Below, one piece after another: positions 45,914 through 56,003 of a stretch of DNA of 64,000 bases; the first letter of the stretch is position 1; every line of letters starts with the position of its first letter. The notes under the pieces were generated by a model. That model was not told the origin of the DNA, searched no databases, and worked only from the letters and a program-made list of their open reading frames with translations. The position numbers were made by a program, and so were the translations under genes. Source of the DNA: Guillardia theta CCMP2712 (taxonomy: Eukaryota; Cryptophyceae; Pyrenomonadales; Geminigeraceae); NCBI RefSeq assembly GCF_000315625.1, contig NW_005434658.1, positions 605,203-669,202 of the forward strand, in the 5' to 3' direction.

Positions 45914-48900
45914 ATGTCATTCATGACATCAAACAGCGGAGTCCGCGAGAGCAGGTTGAGTACACTTCATGTCGCGTCTTGATCGTCTGTGATCAGCTTC
46001 GCAGGATTATGCGCAAGATGGATGAAAACCTGAAGGTGAGCAGACAGCAAGAGGAGGCGAAGGGCGGGGCAGCATGAGGGACGAGAGGCTCACCCGAAGC
46101 GTTAGATACAACACGATGCTGAAGACCTCGAGTGGATCCGAGAAGTCGACTCTCGTGAGGGCGCACGAGCTTGTGAAGGTGCTCTCACGCTCATGTTAGG
46201 CATGTATGTCAAACAACGATATATCACCGTCCTTGCGGTCTGTCGAGCATACACCCTCCTGCTCGCCTGATAGTTGTGTAACGCTTCCCTTAGCTGGTAG
46301 GACTCTTCACATCGGTCATCGTAAGGGAGACTTGTATGCGAAGGCCCATGGAAGAGAGGTCCTGAGGATCTCTCCTAGAACAAGACTGACATGCTGTAGG
46401 TGCGAGGGACCCTTTGTCAACCTGCTCAAGGCCGGGATCACAATCAGCACCATCATCATGCTCTTCTTCATGTGGTGATGGAGACGAACAGTGCAGCACG
46501 GCAGCTAAGGGTCCATGCAGGCAGCAGATGGAGCTGGCGCTGGAGAGCGAGGACGCCCAGCAGAGGTTGATCGACAGAGATCACCGGCTGCTGGCCGACA
46601 GCCGAAGCGTGAGGCAGACGTGCTTCCAGCGGCTCAAGGTCTCCCGTGACACCCGCCTGCCGTCTCGTCTCCTGATGTACTGCAGCGAATCGTGAGATCG
46701 AACCTGCTCACATGGACCTTGTTGTTTCCTCTCAACATGATTCACCCCCTTCCAGGTTTTCCCCTCCGGCATCCCCTGCTCGGGACCCGGCAGTCTGACA
46801 TTCACTCAGGGTACTCCAGGATGTGGACGATTGAGCAGCTGGGAATACAGCCTGTCTACCGTGTAGAATCGCTGACCTCCGCTGCCATGCTGATCCGGTT
46901 CGATGCTGCTCATCGTGTCGCTCCCTCCTCCCGGCTCATCTCTTCCCTCGCAGCGTGTACCACATCTTCATGCTGATCAAGCTCAAGCTGCTCACCAAGT
47001 ACCTCAGCCTCGACTCCTCGCTTATCATCCGCAACGAAAACGCTATCAAGCAGATGAACGACCCCAGCTTGTCGCAGCCTGTCCTGGCGATCAAGATCGC
47101 TCTCACTCGTCAACCTATGTACCTCATCGGCACCTGCTGGGCCGTTCTCATCTTCGCTGCAACATGGATCATCAGGATCTCCGAGAACACTCCCGGGAAC
47201 CTTTTCAGCGTCTACGTCTGGGATCAGCTCTGGCTTGTCATGGTAACAAGGTGATTCAATGCTACTGCTGCTGCTGCTGTCCCTGCTCCTGCTCCTTGAT
47301 CCTGCTCCTTGATCCTGCTCCTTGATCCTGCTCCTTGATTCTGCTCCTGGTGAACGTTTCACTGCAGCACCACAACGGGATACGGAGATGTTGTTCCCCA
47401 CACTCACTTTGGGAGATTCGGGGGGATGCTGTGTATGACCGCGGGGCCCATTCTGATCTCGATCATGACCGCCACCTTCTCTAGGAGTATGACGCTCAAC
47501 CCGCAGGAGACGAAGCTCATGCGCACGCTGGACGGGGACAAGAAGCAGAGCCAAGTCATCATCGTGGCTGCCAAGATGATTCAGCTGTGGTGGAGGGGAC
47601 GCACGCGGATGCTGTGGTTCAATCCGGACAACGAGATGTCGATGCGCCGGCTGCTGGACCTGGAGGACGAAGACCGCGAGAGGATGGAGAACCTCTTCTG
47701 CCAGCTGATGGAGGCGCAGCAGAAGCTGAGGCGCTTCAAGAATCAAGTGGGATATCATGAGGTTGGAGAGAGCACGGAGCAACCAGATACTGCGAAGAGA
47801 CGCGGGAGCATGGAGAGGAACTCCTCGAACATCGCCAACGCGCTCATGCTCGCATACCAGCAGCAGAAAGGAACGAGTCTAAAGGAGAAGGTTTCCCAGG
47901 CAGGGAAGCGGAGGGGGAGTCAGGATTCGGAAACGAACGATCCGGAGGATGTTACAACTTCTGCTCTGACAGGAGCAGGAGAGGGAGGCAGAGGAGGCAG
48001 AGGAGCGAATGACAGTGGGGCCATGCAAGACAAATCCGAGCTGAACCATCGTGACTACCTTGCTGCACTTTCAACACTATCGGACCAGGTTTCTCCCTCA
48101 TGCTCCTTCTCTTTCTCCTCCTAACTCCTCCGACTCTTGCATTCTCAGGTCGGCGAGCTGCGCAAAGTCACCCTCCAGCAAGGCCGCATGCTTGCAAGCC
48201 TGTCAAATTCCATGGCCTCCATCGAGAGCAGCCTCCACCTCCTGGCAATCTCCCCTCCTCCTCCTCTGTCCTCTCACTCACTGCTCGGTGTTTCCCAGCT
48301 GCCGGATCTGCACGTACCCAAGAGAAACTCCGAGGCCATCAAGCACAGCCCGCGAACTCCAGACACTCACAGGAGAAGCCATGAAGTGAGTCCTCCTCCC
48401 TCCTCCCTTCCTCCTGATGCTTTCCAGTCGCACGGCCAACCCCCTTCGAGCTCCCTCGCCCCACGGCGAAGCAAGTCTGGTGAGTTCGAGAGAGGGAGAG
48501 GAAAGATGGAGTGGAGAGGAGGAGTGGAGGGGGGAGGAGAGGATGCAGTGACTGTTGGAGCTCAGAAGACGAGCTGGTGATCCCGCTCAACGGAGGAGCG
48601 ATGAAGATTAAATACCCCGGCCCTCAAGATAACCATTCAGAGACGTGAAAGCTTCCTTGCTCCCCCTGCCCCTCTGACTTGGCACGGCCTTGCAGGGCGG
48701 ATCTCGTGTTTGAGGATAGAAGCCCTCCAAGGACGGGGTGATCAGCTTGCCTCCTCCTACCCCTTCCCGCGTGCTGACATCCTTCAGCCCTCACCTGCTC
48801 CCTCCAAGATCTCAACGTCGAACCTCCGAGGAGCCGCTCACTGACCTCCCGTTGGTAAGACAGAGAGCGCCATCACTCTGATCGCCCCATCTCCATCCTA

Positions 48901-49245
48901 GTCCTTCCTTCCTGTTGTCTACTATCCCATGACAGATGTTGCTTGCTCTATCCGCAATCTTTCTCCTGACTTCTCTCCTCTCCGCGTGCTCAGCTCCACA
49001 GCAAGAAGGCCTTCCAAGAGTTCTGCTCGAGGCCTCGGGCAGTCCCAGCGAGCTCCTCCGACCGGCTCGTCAGGCTGTGGAAGGAGGCAGCATCGCTCAA
49101 GTCACCAGATCGAAGTTCAAGTCAAGACATTGAAGAGATCCAGCAAGCGGAGGACCATCATGCCGGCAGGAAGAAGGTCGAGCTCTCCGGCCGCCCTCCT
49201 GACGTGTCTGAAGTTCTGCCGCAGCAGCCACACGGTCGCTCGTAG
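45914..49245 (+). CDS. SK-type (small-conductance, calmodulin-gated) potassium channel
   Basis: Short 5' exons (MSFMTSNSGVRES, IMRKMDENLK, RYNTMLKTSSGSEKSTLVRA) precede the first span, FVNLLKAGITISTIIMLFFM (about 46410-46475). After MELALESEDAQQRLIDRDHR, an IHPLPGFP motif matches the S2-S3 IHP-P-G of SK channels. RVYHIFMLIKLKLLTKYLSL is the S4-like segment, LIGTCWAVLIFAATWIIRIS is S5, and after the intron ending near 47366 the pore reads STTTGYGDVVPHTHFGR with the K+ filter TGYGD. S6 is MTAGPILISIMTATFSRSMT. The following NPQETKLMRTLDGDKKQS and VAAKMIQLWWRGRTRMLWF correspond to the calmodulin-binding domain, then a coiled coil (LFCQLMEAQQKLRRFKNQ). Later exons (48170 on) are proline-rich; SSEDELVIPLNGGAMKIKYP (about 48560-48640) and DIEEIQQAEDHHAGRKKVEL (about 49127-49186) probably finish the protein at TAG 49243-49245. 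The start is tentative. Confidence 0.83.
47290..47348 (+). repeat. 13-bp tandem repeat in the intron before the channel pore exon
   Basis: GCTCCTTGATCCT is repeated about four and a half times in the pyrimidine-rich part of the intron just upstream of the exon with the K+ selectivity filter. It replaces the usual polypyrimidine tract region and ends 18 bases before the acceptor CAG. Confidence 0.85.
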
Positions 49246-49740
49246 CCTCCCAGCGATCTCAGCTGACAGGCCGCGGCGGCCGGGCGGTGCCGCACTGATG
49301 GGTTACCGTAGTACCGCCAGTCCACTTGATCCCAACTTGCCAGGCTCACCAGTCAGCATTGAAGCCTGAAATCTGAGTCAACTTAGGATCGACTACCGTG
49401 CGGCTGCAGCGACTGCTCGCGGCGGCCAGCGGCGGCAGCCGCCGGCCGGCAACAGACCGGGACCGTCTGAGGTCGCTGCCAACCGTTGAACAGCCGGGCC
49501 AAATACTACCGTGGGGCCTGCCGCGGTCGGGGACCGGACCACCCCGGGGCCCGGCCGCACTGAGACCGACGCCGGTCCGACGGTTGAATCATATCAGTGT
49601 TCGGGTCACTGAGTGACATCGCCGGGCGGCTGGGCGAGAGTGATCAGTCACCGGGTGGTTCGCCTGCCGGCCCGGGCAGTCGCGGCGGCCCGGGTCGCCG
49701 AACTCGAACTTTGCTTGCCAAAGTTTGGCATGAAGTTTGA
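49246..49740. repeat. GC-rich CCGG/GGCC repeat patch
   Basis: It begins immediately after the probable channel stop. It contains dense CCGG, GGCC, GCGGC and CGGTCCGACGG words, plus CACCAGTCAGC, GGGTCACTGAGTGACATCG and ATCAGTCACCGGG. The right border is marked by an inverted pair GCCAAAGTTTGGC (49727-49739). The composition and words are like the patches at 12640, 25540 and 61385. No coding potential is seen. Confidence 0.55.
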
Positions 49741-51468
49741 AAACTTGCCATGATCGGCCCCGGTTGTAAAGTCTCAATTCTTTTTTAAAAAAGACTTTTA
49801 ATCATAGTTTTGTTTTAATTGGCCTCCGGGTTACCCCCCAGAAAGTACCCGGACAAAGGTCAGACCCGGTCGAAAATATACTTTTTCGAGTACGTACTAC
49901 CTAAAGGATGTACTTATCGATGCAACCATTTATCTCGGGATATTTCCAGTCTCAAAAGATCTCCTATCAATCTGGTTTGGTCAGATAGCAGCTCGAAAAA
50001 ATATCTTTCCAGATCCCAGTTTGCCTGATATAAAAACAACTTTAAAGATCACGCAACTTCATTATACATACTTGTATTTCATAATATATTAATAGGACAG
50101 GTATTCTCAATACAAAATAAATACCATATTCCTCTTGCAGTACACTATATATATCTATTTTGATCAGTTTTGGGAAGAACCTCCAATTGTACCCCTTTTA
50201 CATCAAATGTACGAGAACATAACTTGATCGTTCAAACTTAAATCAAGTTTTATGGTCTCCGTAGCATATTGATTTTAAAAATAATTTAGCAGCCCCTCTT
50301 TTTAAAATACCTCCGCCCATACACAAAAAAGTGCAAATAGAGCCCCCATCCAACCACCCCACCCCCTCCTCACCCCTAGTTTAACCCATGAATTGGGACC
50401 CCATTCATCACCCTCTTGCTTCCCATACCCCACCCCTTACCCCTAGCCGTCAAATGCGCCCAGCTATCACCTCCCTTCCCTGACCACCCCTCCAATAGCC
50501 CTTCTGATCCCTTACGATACACCCCCTACCCCCTACTATCATAACCCCACCCAACTGTATATGCTAAAATCTCGGAGATATGCGGCTGCATCCTGGCATT
50601 TTGGTACCCTACCCCATCGAAGTTTCCAGTCTCTTATCAACCCTACCCAACCTCCGAGCACACCCTTCCATATAAAACTACCCACCCTTTTAACATGTCT
50701 TCTGGGAACTACAGGGGTGGTGCCATCCTGTTCCTTTAACCCCCCGCTCGAGACCCTGTCGGGCATGATGGCGGCGGCGGAGTTAGCACAACCGCTTTCT
50801 TTCTTCGCACCTCCTCCTCTGACCCCCACACTTCACGTTCCGTTACTTATCCACATCTGCGTTCTCCTCCGTCTTATGCTGACATGCCATGGTGAACGGA
50901 CACAAAACCCTGTTTTTCCTTTTGTTATGATCTGACCCTCATTGCCTTGCGGGCCTGAATGCTGAATTTGAGCTGAGCATTGATAGTGTGGGCTCAGGGG
51001 AATCATTGATCTTGTGAACATGGTCGAAATTATCATTTTCATCTCCTCGTGCTGCTTGCTGTGTTTGGGTCATAGTTGTCGCACTTCGCTATGGAGCCTT
51101 TCGCATATTTCGATAAGTGTGTGGCGATTGGGGCTTAACAGCCCACTTTAGAAGCTATTTGCGATATCCTTTTGAGAGCTCCCTTTGTCTTGTCCTGATC
51201 CCATTTGGTAATAGACAAGCATTTCAAGGACAGAGTTGCCGCCCGATTGATGCACTGCTATGGGTGCTGACACGGAGCCCATCTCGATTGTAACAGTGGG
51301 AAGCAAGAACTGTTCTCCGACCTCTTCATGTATGTTTGCGACATCCTTTCATATATCGTCATGACATCTGTCTCTCAGCAAAATCATCAAAGTTGTCTTT
51401 AGATATCTCCATCAAGACGGTACAAGTATCTCGGGACCTTTGAACTTTATTGAGCATGTTGTCGGCAG
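49741..51468. other. Gene-poor AT-rich region with a C-rich patch
   Basis: About 1.7 kb without a recognisable gene. The first part (to about 50320) is clearly AT-rich, with long T/A runs. From about 50335 to 50660 the plus strand is C-rich, with words such as CCCCACCCCCT, CACCCCTAG, CCCCTTACCCC and CCCTACCCC. The rest is of mixed composition. No tRNA or rRNA is visible. Confidence 0.5.
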
Positions 51469-53487
51469 ATGAGTGAAAGTCAACGATCGAACGTTAAGAC
51501 AGAGGGAGAAGACACGACTGATAGCGAGCCCTCTAGAAAGAAGGATGATAGCCATCTCTCTCTTGATGAGGTTATTCAAGGCGAAGGAAGTGTCAGGTTT
51601 CTGACTGAAGGGCCAGGATGAAGAGATGAAGCAGCTTGCAAGTGCTCACTTGAAGAACATGAGTGATCCGGTACATGCATGCTGTCTTGGCGTGAGAGAG
51701 TCTTGTCGGACATTCTGACGGGGCCAATGCAGGTTGGTCCAGGAATGAAAAAGTCAACATCGGCCGAGATCTTGAATCATTACAGCCAACAACCCATACA
51801 TGTGCGGTCAAGAGCCGAACAGTGGGAGCTGCCTCGTTCGGTTAGAATCGATCTATGTACAATGTCTCAGTGCAGTACTCATTCATGGGCAGGAAATTCA
51901 GCTCAATGCAAAGCTAGGGGAAGGAGACGGTGGAGTTATTTATTATGTAATTCCTCAACCAGTTGGTTCGTGATAGAATCTGTGACTTGCGCTGATAGGC
52001 GCACTGGCGTGGATTGGACGTTGTCGCAAAGATGTTGAAGGTGTCGAAAATGATAGTTGCTCACTCGAGAGGAAGAGTAACGATCGTCTAGACTGAGAGT
52101 GATCACGGATCAACCATGGATGGAGCGGTCGCAAGAGCAGACCTGATCAACGAGATTTCTGTACGAGTCTGCTGCGTTTTTAGAGATGTTTCTCACATCT
52201 ATCATCAGGTTTTGTCTCGATTAAGGCATCCCAATTTGGTCATGTTCTTAGGAGCCTGTACTATCAAGGTAAGATTCAACAAGTGACCAGGAGCAGTGGT
52301 TTTCGCAGGATATGCTTGACTGCAACTTCTCAGGAACCACTTATAATTCTCAATGAGTACTTGTCGGGAGGAAATCTAGAAGGTGAAAATCGAAGAAGTT
52401 CTGGTGGGGTATTGATCAGGTTGTTTTCAGACTATTTAGCCAGCAAGAGGAAGGAGCGTGGTGGAAAGCCATGGCAGCCCCCTCCAAAACAGGTCTGTCT
52501 ACTAGGCGATGCCAGGTGCTTGCAAGTGACATGGCGCAGGTGCTGAGATGGTCGATGGAGCTTGCAAGAGCTTTGTGCTTCCTGCACAATTGCAATCCTG
52601 TGAGGACCTGGGATCAAGTGCTCGGATCAAGTTCTGACTCAAAGGAACTAGGTTGTAATTCACCGGGATTTGAAACCTGCAAACTTGCTTCTGAACGAGG
52701 TTGGAAAGTTTGAATCGAACCGATGTATCTCACGTCATGCATCTAGGACTGCCACCTAAAAGTTGGGGATTTTGGTCTGAGCAAGTTAAAAGATTTGCAG
52801 AAAGTTGCTGGAACGTGAGGAAAAAAGCTCTTCAACATCAGGATATTGACTTCCAACTGCAGGTACAGGATGACGGGGAAGACGGGATCAATGCGTTACA
52901 TGGCACCCGAAGTCTTTCTTGACAATCCACAGGTGAACAACACAGAAAATGTCGCAAACTTCCCTCTGAAATTTGAATGCTAGTATGACGAGAAAGTCGA
53001 CATCTATTCCTGCGGCTTCATTATGTGGTAACTAGCCTACACGAGTTTCTTTTCAGTCCTTTGCTGATGAATGGTGTGTCCAGGTACATCACTCTTGGTG
53101 AGAGACCATTCGACAAAGTCCCGGCACAAGTAAGACCTGGGTTGCTCTTGCTCTGTCGCTATGACTGACCGTACATGGCACAGGTGGTGGCAGAAAAGGC
53201 ATCAAAGAATGACCTCCGCCCAAATCTCGAGCCGGTAAGTCTCGCCGCAGACCCGCTCGTCCTCTTACCGTTAGTTCAGATCATCCAAGTGGCTGGGAAT
53301 GAGTTTGCTTCCTTGATCGAGCAGAGCTGGCACAAGGAGCCGAACCTCGTGAGTTTGTCTGACGTATCGCAACCTCTCGCTCACATCCTGCCGTTAGAGG
53401 CCCTCGGCTTCGGAGCTGGTCGACAAACTGGAAGAGCTACAGCAGCAACTACAAGACACCAAGAAGAAGAAGTGCATCATCATGTAA
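51469..53487 (+). CDS. Raf-like (TKL) protein kinase with C-terminal CaaX box
   Basis: All main kinase motifs are present in successive in-frame exons. WELPRS joins EIQLNAKLGEGDGGVIY, the glycine loop (about 51897-51941); HWRGLDVVAKMLK holds the ATP-binding Lys (about 52000-52037). LINEIS then VLSRLRHPNLVMFLGACTIK covers the C-helix region; EPLIILNEYLSGGNLE is the hinge. VIHRDLKPANLLLNE is the catalytic loop (HRD, about 52655-52700), and HLKVGDFGLSKLKDLQK carries DFG. TGKTGSMRYMAPEVFLDNPQ is the activation segment with APE, and YDEKVDIYSCGFIMW follows. The last exon (from about 53399) reads RPSASELVDKLEELQQQLQD and ends KKKKCIIM-stop (53485-53487). CIIM is a canonical CaaX box preceded by a polybasic run, predicting farnesylation and membrane attachment. 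The start MSESQRSNVKTEGEDTTDSE at 51469 is plausible; the exons before the glycine loop are less certain. Confidence 0.87.
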
Positions 53488-53639
53488 ATGGCAGTTTTGT
53501 AATTTCACGAGGGTGGGGACCACAGATTTCATCAATTTCTTCTTTTAAATTCTCTTTCTCAATCGACATAGCTACCTTATGACCGGTCTCCTGGTTTTGG
53601 ATATCGAAGCAGGGGTCATACCAGGCGCTCGAGCTGTGG

Positions 53640-55046
53640 TCATACTACCCGCCAACGAGACTCCTTGTTAGACTGGCGGTCCTGAACGAGACATGAGCGT
53701 AATGAGACTGAAACGTGGGGCGTGACCTGTTGACTGAACATGCTGAGGACGTTCAAGAGGAGGTAGGCAACCGAAGCAACGAGCTGGTTGGTTCAACCGG
53801 ATTGTCAGTCTGCAAAGAGAAACGTTCTGAGCACTTACCAGCAAAGGAGTGACGAGGACGAGGTTGAGAGCGACGACAGAGAGGAGAACAAGCATCTCCA
53901 GCTGACCTGCCATGCTCTCCTTGCTCGTCCCATCAACGACCCCCATCGTGTCTCCCGCTCCTGTCACCACCTGTCAGCTTCATCCCTTCACTTCTTCCGC
54001 CGCTACCTGCAAGGTGTCTACCGTTCGCTCCTCTGCTTCCGGTACAGGCCCAATGTACCGGAAGACGTAGAAGTCACCCTTGCCATTGTCCTCCATCCAG
54101 AGGTCTCCATCGAAGTACGAGGCCAGCAACTTCCCCTCCTTTGCCAACATGTTTGGGACTGGGAACCTCAACCAAACCCCAGCGAAGCAGATGGCGATCC
54201 TCCAGAACGCGTAGGAGAGGAGGAACCGTTTGTCACCCCGCTGAGACCTTCAGTGGGGGTGAGCAGAACCTCCAGGAACATGGCGTCGCATACCGAGCGC
54301 TGCACTTGAGTCCCTGCAGGAGAAGACCGGGGCCGAATTCCAAGTTGAAATCGATGTTTGAGTTCTTCAAGTCGACATCTGCAGGCCCGGGCACGTCGAT
54401 AAAGTCAGGGCCATCCCCCCCTCCCGCCTTCCCCCCCCCACCCCTCCCACACACACACACACAAACAAACCCTTAGCAGCATCACCTAGAAACAACTGAA
54501 AGCTCGGATAGAAGTTCCAGAACTTCATCTGCTCCAAGGGAGCGAAAATCATCTTCCACCGCCCAGCGAGCGCCCAGCAGCTGTTCTCTTGCAAGGCAGA
54601 CAAGGAGAGGGGAGGGATGTCCTGTCCCGCGTCGCTCTGATCGACACATCTTTTCACCATGCTGCCGACCAAGTGAGGAGGAGGTCGACCCGCATCAGCA
54701 GGGCACCTCTGTACGCGCAGCTTCTCAAACTCGGGCAGACTCACCGCACTCTTACCATCCTGCAGGTGGGGGGTTAGAACAAGAGCCGCGCCATCGCCCT
54801 CATGATGCTCCACCTCTTCGAGCTGGTTGAACAAAGTTCGAAGCCTAGAGGAGGCAAACTCCGTCGCTCTATTGTTCATGCATAAGCCTGGTCTACGATG
54901 GCTCGTCGGTCGTCCCATCGTCACGCGACTGCAGCCGATCTCAGGTTCTTTGCTGAGCGAGAGAGGATTCACCTCCATGGAGGGTGGACCACAAAGCAGT
55001 CGCATGATCGCAAACAGAGCATGGCGAGCGCTATCGACCGTAGCAT
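53640..55046 (-). CDS. Plastid lipid-associated PAP/fibrillin-like protein with C-terminal membrane spans
   Basis: From ATG at 55046 the protein begins MLRSIALAMLCLRSCDC, a signal peptide, then FVVHPPW, giving Phe at the predicted cleavage site. An Arg/Ser-rich stretch follows after the first intron (SRVTMGRPTSHRRPGL): again a complex-plastid presequence. The mature part has FASSRLRTLFNQLEEVEHHE, then LAGRWKMIFAPLEQMKFWNF (the G.W...F/Y.P segment), LEFGPGLLLQGL in a middle exon, and SYFDGDLWMEDNGKGDFYVF, which fits the family end 'YLD-DLRI.RG..G..FVF'. Fibrillins are lipocalin-like lipid binders in thylakoids and plastoglobules. After this come two hydrophobic segments, LEMLVLLSVVALNLVLVTPL and LVASVAYLLLNVLSMF, unusual for the family. 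Probable stop at 53640-53642. It converges on the kinase gene, 153 bp away. Family call is moderate. Confidence 0.68.
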
Positions 55047-56003
55047 GGTGGAAGGTTGGTCGATGACAGCAGCGACGATTATCTATGAAACCTTCATCTT
55101 CCCACGCTTTCTGCTACACATCTCAAACAAAATGATAATAATCAGAACAAGGGTCACAAAAGCACAGGAATGATCTAATCCTTTCAGTCTCCTCTAGAGT
55201 TTGCTCCCAAAAGCACTTACTTGACCTCTTGTCTAATACTTTTCCACTCCCTACCCTCATTTCCATGCTCTCCCCTGCACTGCGCTCTCTGCGCTCTCTG
55301 CGCTCTCTGCGCTCTCTGCCCTCGCTGACTTGCTCTCGCCCCCCCCCCCCCCCCCCCTTCCTCTTCCCTCCCCCTGCCACCAGCTCCTCTCCTCCTCTCC
55401 CTCCTCCCACCCACTTCCTCTTCGCTCTTCTGCATGCTCTCACTGTAAAACGCACTGCAACATTTTACTTGCCAGGTCGGTCAGGGTGCCTGAGGTCTTG
55501 TTTTTGAGGGTGGGGTACACAATGATTTGTTGAAAAAGAGGGGTGATCATTAGTGAAAACCACGGGTAGTGTTTTATGTAAGCACCCAAGATGAAGGTCA
55601 TCGACAACGCGAACTGGGGATGAGGCCCGCAACATGCTATCCTGGCCCGCCCCAGTATGAATCAAGTGAAGGGGAATGAGCGGGGAAGAGGGCTTTGAGC
55701 ACAGTTTCTAGAAGTTCACGATGGCGTCGAGATCGGAGGGAGAGCGCAGGGGAGCCGGAGATAGGAGGAGGAGAAGGAGGAGGAGAGGGGAGAGAGGAGA
55801 GGAAGGGTATAAGACGACGAGGAAAGTTGCGAAGGAGAGAGGGAGAGAGAAGATGCGAGGATGAGAGAGGAGGATGAGTTGGGGGGAAGGAAAGGGGGAA
55901 GGAAATGAACCCTGAAGAGAACAATGAGTTCTCAGATCCTGTCATGACCTTTCAAATCTCAATCAGGAAAACTAAGAAAACATTTCTGCAAGAGCGAAGA
56001 AAC
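55047..56003. other. Intergenic region between divergent genes
   Basis: It contains (GCGCTCTCT)n, four to five copies at about 55282-55320, a run of about 18 C at 55340-55357, and a purine-rich stretch at about 55740-55900. No gene is recognised. Promoters of the fibrillin-like (-) and HspBP1-like (+) genes should be here. Confidence 0.5.

Noticed and set aside
48339-48590. Minus-strand frame opposite the channel's 3' exons
   Set aside because: It is low-complexity Leu/Ser/Pro sequence arising from the purine-rich plus strand.
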